The notes: generated by a model not told the origin, from the letters alone. Counted from the stretch's first letter, positions 25,691-39,394 are shown. The stretch: 64,000 nt of DNA from Calliopum simillimum (GCA_951812925.1 OX638369.1:45317061-45381060), one strand, 5' to 3'. Made by a program: numbers and translations.

Positions 25691-26172
25691 GTTAAAAATT
25701 TATGGTTTTTTGAGAATTAGAAAAACTTAAGAAAAACCGAAAAAGGAAACTTAACGAAGCAGAGCTCCTGATACGAAACTTCAATAAAATTTAATAGTTG
25801 GTTCTAGTAGAGAAAACGCTATTTTCAGGCTTTTGGCGTAGCTAAAAGAAAATGTTACATACTTTTTTTTGATGGCATTAAAATTTACATTTGGACTTTG
25901 CCAATAGGATTCTTACTTTCCCAGTTATGATCCTTTCTGAGACTGGGTTTGGACTCAACTCCAAAAAAAATATTGAAAATGGCTAATAGGGTTTATTGTA
26001 TTTTTTCAAATGTACATTTCTTCAACATAATTTTGAGAAAAAAAGAGCAGCTGGGATTTCATTCGGAACAGATTTTGAAACTTTGAAATATCTGGAACAA
26101 CATGCTACAAGCCGTTTTATAAGGCATTTTCAAAAAACTTATTTTTGATTGAGAATAGATGTGTTCAATTGA

Positions 26173-26359
26173 ATCGGCAATTGTTGAAAGGGCGGAAGTC
26201 AATAAAAGGCAAAAGTATTGATTTCTATTTTGATAGTGTGGAATTGATGGTATTGAGTTAAAAAATTATATCCGACGACTAAGCGATTATTGTGGCACAT
26301 AATGGTCTGATATAAATGTTGCTCCTTTATTGACTTCCGCCTTTTGACCATTTGCCGAT
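26173..26359. mobile_element. 187-bp MITE
   Basis: Seen: ATCGGCAATTGTTGAAAGGG at the left and the inverted form ending TTTGCCGAT at the right. Terminal repeats are about 35 bp with a few mismatches and include GGCGGAAGTCAATAAA. Confidence 0.7.
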
Positions 26360-27216
26360 GCAATTATATACATATATCAAATGAAAACTTATCTTTTAAA
26401 TAATTCTATTAAATTTTATCACAATTTTAAGAATTTTAAAATATAATTGACCTTTCAAATTTATTCAAATTGCATGTAAAATGTTGTACGAGTATGTAAT
26501 ATGATATTTTATATTAAATATTCCAATTTAAAATTGAAAATAAGAAATGCTTATGCTTGGAGGATATTTTCCTAGAAGAATAAAATATCAATTTAATTGA
26601 TATCACATTGTTCTCAATGCACATTCATATGTTGGTAATATCATATATTGGCCTTCTGGGAAAATCATCCATTACAGTCAACTGTCAATCATTGCTGCAC
26701 ACTTGGGCTTTCTTTCAATTTCATTTTTATCCACCCCCACATACAGAAAAGCTATCTTAGCCCAACTCCATTACACTGTGCAAACTACTAACCATAAGGT
26801 TTAATGGAATTTTAAAAGGTTTTCGTTATCGCAAAAACAACCAAACGAGAACGGAGAAGATGCACAAAACAAACCTTGTTGCATTGAATCAATAAAAAAA
26901 GCACACAAAAAACAGTAAACGATGCTGGAATAGTGAGCCAGTCCCATACAACACAAAAAATCAGAATTCAAAGTAGAATTGCAAGGAAAATGAAAATTGT
27001 TGATGATATTTTAACAAGCTTGATAGACCTGGTGGAATATTGCCATTGCAGATGCTACTGAAAATGCAAGTACGAGAAATTCAACATTTAGGCACATCGG
27101 TGAATTCAGTGGCGTAGTCATATCGTTGGAGGGATAATATAGTACACGTAGGCAAAAATTTCTCAAGCTAATTTTCTAAGATACTTAGCATAGACCAGTC
27201 AATAAAATGGTATATA

Positions 27217-28401
27217 CAGTAAGAAGCAAAACTGTCAACATGTTTGCTATTTTTGACTTAGTACTGCTATAGCGTCCGTTTTGATTACATGACCAACAAG
27301 AAATATGAACCAAACGGAAGCCTAACCTTTGCTCTATTCAAATATGTCAGCAATTTTACCGAACATCAAACCATGAAAAAATAATGATCAAAAAACCATT
27401 TCAAAAACATGTTGACAGTTTTGCATCACTTTAATTGATGTGCGTACAAACCTGGAACGTGAATTTTTCCTAGTTTAAAAAAACGATTCCAATAGATTCT
27501 GTCGTGCTGATTCCAAAACTGGCCACAGAATCCCTCTCCCTCGTCAGAATTTCGAGGTATCCTGAACTTAAAGTGCAAAAAACGACGTTTTTGCTGTTTT
27601 TCAAATTAGGTTCAAGGTCGCAAGGACTTTTTCTGCTCTATTCCGTAAAATATTCTTGAACATATTGCTTTTTCCCTTTCCAAATAAGTGATGAATGGTC
27701 ATCTACGATTTTTCTTTCCAAAGTTATGTCCACTCTAAGATGACATCATAAGATCTTATGAAACGGATATAGCGGCAGGGCTAGGATTTATGTCATCTTA
27801 ATATCCTTCTGGAGAAATATGGCGAAAAAATACCCAAATTACTCTTAGTATGAATTTTGGGTATTTCGTGATATGGTCTTAGAGCGGGCATAACTTTGCA
27901 AAGAAAAATTGTAGATGACCATTCACCACTTTTTTGGAAAGGGAAAAAGCAATATGTTCAAGAATATTTTACGGAATAGAGCAGAAAAAGTCCTTGCGAC
28001 CTTGAACATAATTTGAAAAACAGCAAAAACGTCGTTTTTTGCACTTTAAGTTTAGGATACCTCAAAATTCTGACGAGGTAGAGGGATTCAGTGGCCAGTT
28101 TTGGAATCAGCACAACAGAATCTATTGGAATCGGTTTTTTAAACTTGGAAAAATTCACGTTCCAGGTTTATACGCACATCACTTAAAGTGGTGTAAAACT
28201 GTAACATGTTTTCGAAATGGTTTTTAGTTCATTATTTTTTTTTTTGGTTGGAAGTTCGAAAAAATGGCTCAGATATTTAAATAGAGGAAAGGTTAGGCTT
28301 CCGTTTGGTTCGCATTTCTTGTTGGTCATGAAATCAGAACGGACGCTATAGCAGTACTAAGTCAGAAATAGCAAACATGTTGACAGTTTTGCTTCTTACT
28401 G
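27217..28401. mobile_element. 1185-bp foldback element with TA duplication (Tc1/mariner-like ends)
   Basis: Seen: CAGTAAGAAGCAAAACTGTC at the left, an inverted copy at the right, and TA at both borders (27215-27216, 28402-28403). The arms are nearly 600 bp each and meet near 27810. No transposase. The CAGT start and TA site fit a Tc1/mariner-mobilised element (inference). Confidence 0.8.
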
Positions 28402-29173
28402 TATATATATTTTTTTTTTTGGACAAAAATTTAACATTTAAGTATTGTAGAACAATGCCAAAAAGGTTTTAATTTTATACTATTTTGGAGTAAATAAAGA
28501 GAGAGAGACAAATGAAAAAAAAAAAAAAAATAATTTTAATTTTAAACTATAATTGGTAAAAAAAAAACAAACCATTCATACTGAGATTCCAACCTAAGGT
28601 ATAACATCTTATACCTACGTAGATAAATAACGAAATCTTTAGCTCATTCAGCTATTGAGCTTATTGACGTAGTTGTGTGAAATTTGTATTTAAACAAATG
28701 AAAATTTTTTTTTTTTTTTATTTTGTTTTCCTTCTTTTTTTTATGCTCTCTTGATAAATAAAGTTTTTCAAATTTTGAAACTAAAGAGTCTCTCCAAGCT
28801 AAATAATAACTTTCATGGCATTAGTTTCAAGCCAGAAGTATTAAAATTAACGCAGAGAATATTTTAATACTTATCTTGGACTTGTTTTAAAACTAAAAAT
28901 AATTCCTTTTTTGAATTTAAATTTTTAATTATAGGATTGTTTTTAAGCCACTTTGGTATTAAAAAATTAAAAAAACTAATTGTTTTAAGAGCAATTATTT
29001 TTTGTGATAAAATTAAAACCTACCGGAATAAATTTCAACATTTTTTGGAATAAATTTTGAATATAATACCAAAACAGTTTAAAATCAATACCGAATGGAA
29101 TCAAAAGTAAACTATCATTTTTTACTGTGCACTAGAGGTGTTTTAAGAATGTATGGAGATCCTTAGTAACAAC

Positions 29174-30319
29174 ATTTTGATACTTGACACCCCTCAATTT
29201 TGTGAGGCTGGAAAAAAAAATGAGGTTGCAAAAAAAATTTTGGTGGTGGGGTGTGGGTAAAGTATGGCGCATTAAGGTCAAAGGTGAGAGAAAAAGAGAA
29301 AAAATTTACATACAGCCCTACAAATAAATAGGGGTCACCTCTAGAGGGGTCAAATGTATGACCGACCCACATTATTTTCCCCCACCAACTTTTTTACCAA
29401 GCATACTTACCCCCTGTCTCTAACTCCTAAGGGGGCTCCCATACAAAATTGACATTTTTAGAAAATTGACCCCCACCACTTCCTGGGTGCCCCTTGAAGG
29501 GTCTAATGTATGACTGGTCACTAATATTTTTTTTTCCCAACATTTATTCCTTACATACTTACCCTCTGTCTCTGACTCTTTAGGGGACTCCCATACAAAA
29601 TAGATGTCATGGACATGAAAAATATGGAAAGGAAATCGTCGAATAGGCCCATAACTGCCCAGAAGTCACTCTTAGAGGAGTCAAATATAAGACCGCCCCC
29701 ATTAGCCCCTCCAAAGTTTTTTCTCAGCAAACCTACCCCCTATTTCTAACCCTTAAGGGGGCTCCCATACATAGTTACTTTGGACGGGGGGGTAATGGGG
29801 GTCGGTCATATATTTGACTCCTCTAGGAGTGACTCCTGGGCAATTATGGGCCTATTTGACGATTTCCTTTCCATATTTTTTATGTCTATGACGTCAGTTT
29901 TGTATGGGAGCCCCTTAAAGAGCTAGAGATAGAGGGTAAGTATGGTAAGGAAAAATATTGCAGAGGAAAAAATGTTAGGGGCCGGCAATACATTTGACCC
30001 TTCTAGGGGCACCCTGAGAGTGGTGGGGTCGATTTCCTAAAAATGTCAATTTTGTATGGAAGACCCCTTAGGGGTTAGAGATAAGAGGTAGGTATGCTTG
30101 GTAAAAATAATGGGGGAGAAAAAAATGTGGGTCGGTCATACATTTGAACCCTCTAGAGGTGGCCCCTCTTGTAGGGCTGTAAGTAAATTGTTTCTCCTTT
30201 TCTCACATCTGTAACCTCGATGCGCCAACCCTTACCCTCACCCCACCCCCAAAATTTTTTTTTGCAAACTCATTTTCTTTTCCAACCTCACAAAATTGAG
30301 GGGTGTCAAGTATCAAAAT
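29174..30319. mobile_element. 1.15-kb foldback element, purine/pyrimidine-skewed arms
   Basis: Seen: ATTTTGATACTTGACACCCC at the left and its exact inverse at the right. The arms of about 560 bp contain repeated GGGGTCAAATGTATGACCG and GGGGGCTCCCATACAAAATT blocks. The centre is near 29780. No target duplication found. Confidence 0.75.
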
Positions 30320-30339
30320 CCAAAATTCGAGCACTTAAG

Positions 30340-31098
30340 TTCCCCTACTGTGTACCCAGGGAATATTCACTTTGTCCTTCCGTTTGTAACGCAGAGAAGG
30401 AGGGGTGACAGATATCGATAATTATATATGCATATTCTTGATCAGCGTCACCTCCTGAGTTGATTTTACCATGTCCGTCTGTCTGTCTGTCTGGCTGGCT
30501 GGCTGTGTGTGGAAATACATTTTTTAGTGAAACTGAGCAAGATAAGTCAATGAAATTTAGTACACTGCCTTCGTTGTCAAAGTTAGCCCGTGTGATTGAA
30601 AATGAGCGAAATCGATCAACGGACACGCCTACCTCCCATACAAAAAATATATTCAAAATGCAACTTTAGAAGTATTTTTGACGACAATGCAACCGACATA
30701 CACATAAATACTATGAATTGTAAGAGCAAGCTCTGAGCAAAAAGTGGGCAAATTCGGAAAAGAAGGCGTGGCACCTCGCATACAAGCAAAAGCTTCAAAA
30801 AGCTATACTGGAAGCGTTTTTTAAGATAATCGAACTAAATTTTACTCAAACACTAAGAACTATAATTGAGCAAAAACTGGGTGAAATCGGACAAGAGGGC
30901 GAGTTTTGAAAGAGTTTTGTTTTTGAAATAATCCAACTAAATTTCGTTCAAATACTAAAGACTATAAATGCATGCTCTGAGCCAAAAATAGATGAACTCG
31001 GACAAAAGGGCGTGGCACCTTACATATAAGAAAATGCTTCAAAACACTGCAGTGTAGGGTATAAGCGTTTGGCCAGGCCAAAGGTTACATACTAGTTT
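30340..31098 (-). repeat. Dispersed repeat family A, near-complete copy
   Basis: Seen on the minus strand: the head CTTTGGCCTGGCCAAACG near 31085, several subunits of about 130 bp with GGTGCCACGCC, then a CAGCCAGCCAGCCAGACAGA tail and the final TATTCCCTGGGTACA near 30350. It shows the full head-subunits-tail order of this family. Confidence 0.65.
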
Positions 31099-32387
31099 TT
31101 TTTTAAATTTTTGAAAAATTAACAAATCTAAAAAATCTTAAAAGTTGATTTTCTCCAAAAAATATTTTTGAAATTTTTTTATAACAGAAAAGTGAATGAG
31201 AAACAAACGTTCTCCAAAAGATTTGTTTTGCGCTTATGAGAGCCACCGGAATTTTTTTTCTAAAAAGTCATGTGACAATTTTTTAACTTTATTTTGTGCT
31301 TAGAAAAAGAAATTGCAAAGTAAAAGAATATAACTTCCATTCCTTAGAAAAACATTGTATACAAAAAAACAAATTTTTTTCCAAAAAATCATAAGAATAT
31401 TGACGAAATGACTGCCATATTTTGAAAAATCTTAAAAATTAATTTTCCCAAAAATTGTGTTTTTTTTTACTGAAATCTTCCAAAGGGTGGATGACAAACA
31501 TTCGTTTCGTCAATATTCATAAGATTTATATTAGAAATATTGGTTTTTTTCTATCGAAGTTATATTCTACTTTGAAATTTTTTTGTTTTGGCCTAGGTGG
31601 GTGGTCTTTTTAAAGTTAAATCGAAATGGTCGAATTTCGGCCACAAGGCAAACACTTGCCATGTATAAAAATTTGTACTTTGACAGCACACCACCTAAAC
31701 GTTTTGTACTGCACATAATATTTTGTACCAAGCCATGTAGGTACTATTAGTTAAGGTCAAAGGTTACATATAAAAAAATGTTCGCTATTACCCCGATTCC
31801 TCTAATTCGCTTAGATATGCAGCCCGAACAGAAGTTTTAGTTAAGATAATTTCCCATAAAACAGTAAAATGCATTAATCATGTAAATTCAATTGATAGCT
31901 CCTCTGGCTACGCCAATGGATGAACTCCATTTGCGTTCGTTCATCCATCGCCCCATTGCGTGTCTGCTCATATTGTGTTCGTTAAGCAGCAGCAGTAGTG
32001 TCGATTTGACCAATGTTTCGAAAATCTGCGGTTGCTTTAATTATTCCGACCACTCAAGCTGAGTAAGTGAGTTGGTATCTATTTATGTTTACTTATGAGA
32101 ACCAGTGTTGCCATCTGTTAGTAGTAACTTTTCAAAAGAATGTTTACTTTGCTTGTGTTCGCAGCAAAAGCAAAATTGTTTTCAGACTACAATTGATATC
32201 AATTGAATGTTTAACAAAGCGGTATCGCAAGACTTATTACTATATTTGGTGTTTTAAAGTGACAGCTATTTCAAATGTTTATGTAATTGATATTATTCCA
32301 ACAAACTGTTCTTATAAATAACACTACGCATGCATTTTCTAAAGGATTTTCATAGGAAGCAACTCAATATTATAGCCATCTACTAGA

Positions 32388-32560
32388 TTGTTCAATAAGT
32401 TTTGCGATTTGATAAGAGAGGGCGTTGCTACTGGCCTACATTTTTTTTTTTCTAGTTATGATGGTACACTTTTCATATGAACGTATGTGAAGTTTCATTT
32501 CAATCTGTCAATTCATTCTTTGTTTACAAGCCATTTGGTATCGAAGCTTATGGGAGGTGA
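32388..32560 (+). mobile_element. Possible mariner 5' end fragment
   Basis: Seen: TTGTTCAATAAGTTTTGCGA followed by GAGGGCGTTGCTACTGGCCT and a TTTCATTTCAATCTGTCAAT block. This order resembles the terminal and leader region of mariner elements. No opposite end or transposase is present, so at best it is a truncated relic. Confidence 0.3.
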
Positions 32561-33969
32561 TAAAGGACGCCTAGACTAATAAAAAGTTGCATCTAAATGT
32601 ACCACTGAGGAGTTTTAGGGTTAAAACTGATTTTCTGACATGTTTCAGAAAAAAAAATTTTCTTTTATCACCCTAACGTTTTGGAGAAAACATTTTATTT
32701 TTATTTTTTTAAATGTTCTTCAACACTTAGGACTTAGTCCTTTAAGGTTATTAACCCAGTGAAGGAGAGAAGGAAAAATGTGAGGAGGATAGTTAGAGAT
32801 TTGGTTGGGGAGGAAAAAGTGAGAGGTGACGATTTATGGCGAAGTCTTAACTATTGTAATTGTAAGAGCTTTCAGATAATGCAAATGGTTTATAGGGTTT
32901 AAAAAGATTTCGCAAAGTTCTGGATCTTTTTTTTTAATTCCTCGTTAAATTTCCGTTAATCCGATGATACATTTGTCACACCAATTTTTTTGATTGAGGT
33001 CAAAAATTAACTAATTTTTCCACATTTTGAATAAAGATATCTCCTGAGTTGTAAGTCGTACGAAAACAATTAAAAGATAATTTTTATAGAAAATTTAATA
33101 AGCTACAATATTATTCCAAAATATTTTTCTCTAAAAGTAACCGTTAAAGAGATATTTGTAAAAAACTGATTTTGGACGCCATTTTCCCAATATGGCGGCG
33201 CGAGCAAAAACGATTCGAGGTGGCAAAGTTGAAATTCTGAAAGAGCAAAATCCCGCAAAACTTTCCAGGTAAAACTACCAAATGACTGTACAAGAAAGGT
33301 TCTTCGAAAATTCTGAATTGACTAAAACAATAAGGCATTATTTTATTGGGTAGTTGTCACTATATTGACTTAAAATTTTAGTAAATTTTACTGGAAATAA
33401 GAAGTACGAACTTTTTTTTTCTCCAAGTGTGATTTTATATTTTTTTTTGCAGTAGTTTTCGAAAAGAATTTAAAGTACAGAACACCTCCCGCACGAATGT
33501 TCGGCAACTATTCATAGGGGATTAATACGACACAATTATGATCAATTTTGTATGGTTGCCTACAGCTAGCCAATTCAAGTTGTAAAGAACTGTTTTTGTA
33601 CTTTTAATGATACTGGGGAGAGTGTGATAAATATTCTTCTCGCAGCTTTCTGGCAACTTTGGTTTTGTCATTTGTCCTCAAGGGGAAAAGAAGCGTTTCA
33701 AAATGCCTTCCGAAGTGCTTCTTTTTCACCAATAAGCGCTTCCACTCCGTAAGAACTATTCTTTCTTTTTAGCATTGCATGTTCTATAAGAATTGGGAAG
33801 CTTACGGAAAAAAAACCTTTTGAAGAGCTTATTTGTAATGCGGTAAGCGTTCTTTCAATAAAACGAAAAAAAAGAAACGAACTTTACTATCAATCATAAT
33901 AAATAAATAAGAGAAAGGAAAATAGAAACTTAAATAAAAAAAAAAAAAAAAAATTTAACACATTATAAC

Positions 33970-34030
33970 ATAACATGGGGATCGAACCCATGCCCATGGC
34001 GAAGTACCGTGTGTGTAAAATTTGTATATT
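33970..34030 (-). ncRNA. Isolated RNA polymerase III B-box-like segment
   Basis: Seen on the minus strand: GGGTTCGATCCCC at 33977-33989, identical in form to a tRNA T-loop. No matching A box was found. It may be a tRNA-derived SINE remnant or chance. Confidence 0.2.
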
Positions 34031-35689
34031 AAACACATTTTTATGAAAGAGAGAACTCCCCCTCTTTTTTGAAATACTACTCAAATATTGAAACAAACCT
34101 GTTTCTTCTCTAAACAGAATTTGATTTCTGAATGCTCACTGCAGCCTTACAAAAAATCATTGTGTAAGTGCTTCTAAATATTTAATGGAAAAAGTGCTTG
34201 GTTGAGAAGCACTTGAAATCTTACCCTTGGGTATATAGTAATTGTGTCTATATGTGTCAAAATGCACCCAAAGTAAGTGTCTGTCGCTTTACGAAATCTG
34301 GGCTAAAGAAGCTATGAGCCATGGCTTTTGAACCAATCTAATGAGTCTTACGCTTCCCTTATTCAGCGCACTGTTTTCCTTTTGCTCTGTTCCATTACAT
34401 CGTAAAATCGACTTAAACTTTGTCTCTTCTTGCAGCACAGTGAAGACTTAAGCTTTTCATTGTTCAGTTTTAGAGTTCCTCACACACACATTCATACATC
34501 CGTACGCAGTCTACATTTGCGTGTGTCCTTCTGACCAAACGTTTGAATTGCATTCGGTGCGGTCAATGCATTTTGTGGTTCTTTCGCTTGGCCTCTCTGA
34601 TTTCTCTTTGTGTGTAGCTGTTAGTGTGTGTGTTTGTTTGTATGTAAATCTATTGCAATTTGTGCAAAATGATATGCATGAAGGAGTCAGGACCTAACAG
34701 TTCAATTAAAATTGAACGCCTACTATCAGTGCACTAAAATGCTTCCGTTGTCTCCGCACACTGCGCCATACATACATTCGTTTTGCTTGGAAGGCCTTGA
34801 ATATTTCCGCAACGTTGATCTTGGGAAAATGTGTTCTTCTGTAAAATGTCTACATAAATGCTCAACCCAATTGGAAAATTAAATATTTGAATCAAATGTC
34901 TAAGGTATATTCATTTCATGATCAGAGAGAATATAAATGCATTTTCGCACAATTAAATTTTTTTGAGGTAAACATGACTTTTTTCTCTTACATATTTGGC
35001 TATTTTTATAAGAAAATCATACATTCTCGAAAATTTTTTCCAGTCCCTCTGGTCATGATGTAAAATATTTTTCCAACTGGGTTGTCTACTCCCCTTCACG
35101 TTTGTATACTGCTTATATGATACAAGTGTACAATGTCAATAATGTAGCATTTGCTGTTATTGTCATTGTTATTGTTGCTTTCTCTTACACTTTTGGTCCA
35201 AACTTCAAAATAGGTACTCTATTCATAGATACATAGATATTCATTCTCTGGTTTATTCCCATTGTTGGGTAGTTCATCGATTGTCATTTCTGTCATTTAA
35301 ATTACTTTTAATTTATTCATTAACATGATTTTACACAAACACTACTACATACATACACACACACACACGCATAGTATAAAACAAAGTTGAGAGTATAGAA
35401 GAAGGCTTGATTGCACATTTAGGTTTGGAACGGCATTTGTCAATTATAGGTATGCTGACTCCTTGTAAGTGTAATAGCCTGGTTTATTATGTATCATTTT
35501 CAGTAAAATAACAAAGATGAATGCAATATAGGGGTTACATCTCATATTCAGTTTCAAAATTGCAAACAAAAAGTGTACAGTTTGTGTTATGCCATGTTTG
35601 CCTCCACTTTGTTCAAGAAGAATTAAAAACAATTTCTGTCCTTCTAAGAAATATATACGCTTCATAAATTGTATAACCAAAGCGAGTCA

Positions 35690-36010
35690 CTTGTCTATCG
35701 CTGGTTCTATTTTTTTCCTGGCCACAAATACCCTGTATCGCAGCATTTAAAATTTTTGCTTTTATGGGAAGTGTCCCGCACTCTTGTCAAAATTCACCTG
35801 GTTTTTGCGATAAGCTTGTTAGTGCTAGGGAGAAATTCGGTTGCACTAGCTGTAATAACGCTTGTACTACAGCACTTCGTAAATTATTCTTGTATGGGAG
35901 GTGCCACGCCCTCATGTCCGAATTAAAAGCATTCTGAAATTTTACTTGTATCAGAGGTGCCAAGTCCTTATGTCTGAGCTCATCAAGTTTTTACACAGAA
36001 CTTCCTATTT
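35690..36010 (+). repeat. Dispersed repeat family A, diverged copy
   Basis: Seen: CCTGGCCACAAATACCCTGT and later GGGAGGTGCCACGCCCTCAT and GAGGTGCCAAGTCC. It directly precedes family B units, as at 44755-45350. Confidence 0.5.
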
Positions 36011-36054
36011 CTAGTATAAGTGTGTATTACAGCTATCATTAGTTGTATGGGAAA

Positions 36055-37515
36055 AATTAGAAATGAAAAAAATTTTGCTCCGAGGGGCTAAAAAGTTTCC
36101 TATTTGTGTAAGTATCAAGCATAAAAATTTTGTTTCCGATCGGAAAATATTTGACCGTGCCGCAAGGCCGTCGAAGATCGGAAAAACACTATTTATATGG
36201 AAAAATGGGGCCTTAATCGCAAGAATCAGTCCTATCTTTGAAACTATTTGAGATAAGTGAATGAGATTCGGTATGTGTATGAACAATGCTTAAGTTATTT
36301 GCATCTAATAAAAAAATAAGCGATGCCACGCCCCCTCGACCCGAAATTCTTGTATCTCTGGAAATATTGAACTCAGGGGAATGAGACTCGGTACATATGT
36401 AATTGGCACTGGGAAATAAATTTTTCATAAAAAATGGGCGGGGTCACGCCCATCCCTTCTAAAAAATCAAATTTGTGATATCTCTGAAACTATTTGACAC
36501 ATATGAATAAGATTTGATTTCAGGTAATGTGAAGTGAACAGGATATGACAGTCTAAAAAAGTGTTAAAGCAATTTAAGGTACTTAGTTGATATAGAAGCA
36601 GTTTCTGTTCTTATTTTGGTCTCCTAAGTATAAACTCCATGCAAAAAATATTTGGTCTCGATCGGAACATATTTGACCGTGCCACCAGGCAGTTAAAGGT
36701 CGGAAAAACGCTATTTATATGAAAATAAGGAAACAATCAATCCCATCTTTGGAAATATTTAACATAGGAGGATAAGATTTAGTACATATGTGAACAATAT
36801 TTGAGTAAATAGTATCCAATAAAAAATGGGCAGTGCTACGCCCCCTCCAACCGAAATTTGTCGTATCTCTGAAAATATTTGACTCAGGTAAATGAGGTTT
36901 GGTGCACATCTAATTGGCATTGAGAAAACAATTTTTAACAAAAACGGGCGGGGCCACGCCCCCTCATTTAAAAAAAAATAAATTTGTTATATCTCTGAAA
37001 CTATTTGGCACAGGTGGATAAGATTTGATTTTGGATAAAGTGATGCGAACACCTGTGTCAAATAGTTTCAGAGATATGACAAATTTGCTTTTTTTAGAAT
37101 GAGGGGGCGTGACCCCGCCCATTTTTATAAAATTTTTTTTCCCAGTGCCAATTACATATGTACCGAGTCTCATTCCCCTGAGTTCAATATTTCCAGAGAT
37201 ACAAGAATTTCGGGTCGAGTGGGCGTGGCATCGCTCATTTTTTGATTAGATGCAAATAACTTAAGCATTGTTCATACACATACCAAATCTCATTAACTTA
37301 TCTCAAATAGTTTCAGAGATAGGACTGATTCTTGCGCTTAAGGCCCCATTTTTCCACATAAATAGCGTTTTTCCGACCTTCAACGGCCTTGCGGAACGGT
37401 CAAATATTTTCCGATCAGAACCAACATTTTTATGCTTGATACTTACACCAGTAGGGAACTTTTTAGCTCCTGGGAGCAAGGGTTTTTCATTTTCAATTTT
37501 AACGATAGGTCTAGT
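36055..37515. repeat. Dispersed repeat family B: two direct units and one inverted
   Basis: Seen: units of about 450-500 bp containing GGTCGGAAAAACGCTATTTA, GAAACTATTTGA and GGGCGGGGTCACGCCC. Units at about 36055-36560 and 36580-37030 run forward; 37055-37515 is an inverted copy, making a long palindrome. Mirror-image open frames here are not genes. Confidence 0.7.
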
Positions 37516-37572
37516 GTGTATGAATTTTGGATGCATACATGGGTATATTCATAAATAATCTTCCTTTATATA

Positions 37573-39389
37573 CCCAGGTTTTAAGAAAAAAATTGTTTTT
37601 TTCATATTCTTTAACCAAATGTGGTGAAATATATTCCTAGACGTGTAAAATGAAATTCCCAATAGGTATAAAAGAAAATTTTTACATGATGGAGTGTCAG
37701 GAAGTCGTTTTACCTGAAAATTTCAGGAAAGTCGAAATTTCCGATAATATACGGAAGAGCACACATTTCAGAAGTAGTAGAAATGTTACGGGGCACTTTT
37801 CCAAATATTTTCAAGTACACGGAGAGAAAAAAATGTTCTAAAATCTAGCTCAAATCGTTCTTAAATTAAAAATTCAGAATTAAGCCCAAAATAGCATAAA
37901 ATCATCCCAAAATACGCCCAACTTGTTCGCAATTCAAGCCCAAATTTGGGCATAATATAAATTTTGATAATTAAGACCAATTGTACTCAATGCATGCCAT
38001 TTTGTACTTGTTTATCAAAAAAAAAAAAAAAATAAGCCCATTTTTTGCTTAATTCAAGCTCTTTTGTGATTGTTTATCAAAAAATAAATTTTCAATTGTG
38101 TTTATTCTGTGTGTTTATAATTCTCAATATGACTATGTCATCTACTGCTTAAATAATTCCTGCTCGACAGTCGAATTGGGTATTTATATTAGAGTAAATA
38201 CTATTGACATCCCATAATGGGATGTTACGATGTACTGAGGTGTCTTTGGACATTTTGGTACATTGATTTTTGAAAATGAAATGACATTTCTTGCATTGGG
38301 CAAAAATGGCCATATTCATATTTTGATGAATAAAAAATTATTAAGAACAAATGGGAATATTTATTTTTTTTTATAAACAAGAACAAAAGAGCTAAATTTA
38401 AGCACAAATGAGCTTAATAAATTTTTGATGAACAATCCAAAATTGAATTGAATTAAGCTCAAATTGGCATATTCACTTTTTTGATAAACAAGCACATTAT
38501 TACTTGATATCAAGAAAATTATGGACAAGCTGAAAATCACACCCAAAATTGATTGGTTTGGGATTGTTTTCAGCTCAAAATTCTCTCCGTGTAAAATTTA
38601 GAAAAATCGTATGTGAGACATGACAACAGAATGGGTTTAAATGTCTAAATCGCTCATTAACAGGTCCTCAAAATCTGAAAAAATTCAAGCAAATTCCTTG
38701 ATGAAACATAAATCGACTTTGTGTATATTTTTTTAATTTAAGCCCCCTATGCCGATTAAAAAACGATAAATTTTGGGTAAAAAAGCGATTATTGGCGATA
38801 TGTGAAATTCAGAGTTATTCATTTTTTGCTCGGCATGGGGAGTTTAAATTAAAAAAAAAAACATCATAAACAAAGTTGATTTATTTTTCATCAAGAAATT
38901 CGCTTGAATTTTAGGACATGTTATATGGCCGTCATAAGCGATTTAGACATTTTAACCCATTCTGTCTCCATGTCCCAGAAACCTAAAAATCGTTTTTTGG
39001 TTTTTACTCGGCATCGGGGGCTTAAATTAAAATTTGCTTGATTTTTTTTTTTTTAATTTTAGGACCTTTTATGTGGCTGTAATGAACGACTTAGACTTTT
39101 TAACCCATTCTGTCCTCACGTCCCATACACGGTTTTTCTAAATTTTACTTGAGAATATTCTAAAAGGTGCCCCGCAACATACTCCTGAAACGTGTGTTCT
39201 CCTGTATATTATCGGAAATCTCGATTTTCCCGAAATTTTCAGATAGAACGACCTCCTGACACCCCTCCATGTCGAAATGTTTTAACACACCTAATGAGAG
39301 TTTAATTTTACAAATCTAGGAATATATTTCACCACATTTGGGTATAGAATATGAAAAAAAAAAAAAAATATTTTTTCTTAAAAACTGGG
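37573..39389. mobile_element. Large foldback element interrupted by a MITE
   Basis: Seen: left CCCAGGTTTTAAGAAAAA and right inverted TTTTCTTAAAAACTGGG. The mirrored arms both contain AAATGTGGTGAAATATATTC and GGTGTCAGGA-type segments. The left arm is split by the MITE at 37818-38591. The inner parts share an ACCCATTCTGTC block that occurs twice in the right arm (near 38960 and 39100). No coding capacity is visible. Confidence 0.75.
37818..38591. mobile_element. 774-bp MITE with CACGGAGAG ends, TA duplication
   Basis: Seen: ends CACGGAGAGAA and TTCTCTCCGTG flanked by TA (37816-37817, 38592-38593). The other palindrome arm (near 39145) carries the uninterrupted sequence with a single TA, which directly fixes the insertion boundaries. 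The interior is repetitive, with AAGCCCAAAAT and TTGTTTATCAAAAAA motifs. The TA duplication fits the Tc1/mariner group (inference). Confidence 0.85.
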
Positions 39390-39394
39390 TCATA

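Larger units (their letters stand above)
31099..35689. other. Noncoding DNA, comparatively low in repeats
   Basis: Includes TG- and CA-rich runs near 34625 and 35350. Nothing recognisable as coding. AGCTGA followed by GTAAGTGA near 32055 could be a splice donor of an untranslated exon, but nothing else supports it. Confidence 0.45.

Noticed and set aside
32000..32070. Possible untranslated exon ending AGCTGA before GTAAGTGA
   Set aside because: A single donor-like site without coding sequence or a partner acceptor is not enough.
36011..37558. Similar open frames on both strands (NLIHLSQIVS type)
   Set aside because: They are mirror images from an inverted repeat family; the same peptides recur at 45576-45927, with no start or splice support.
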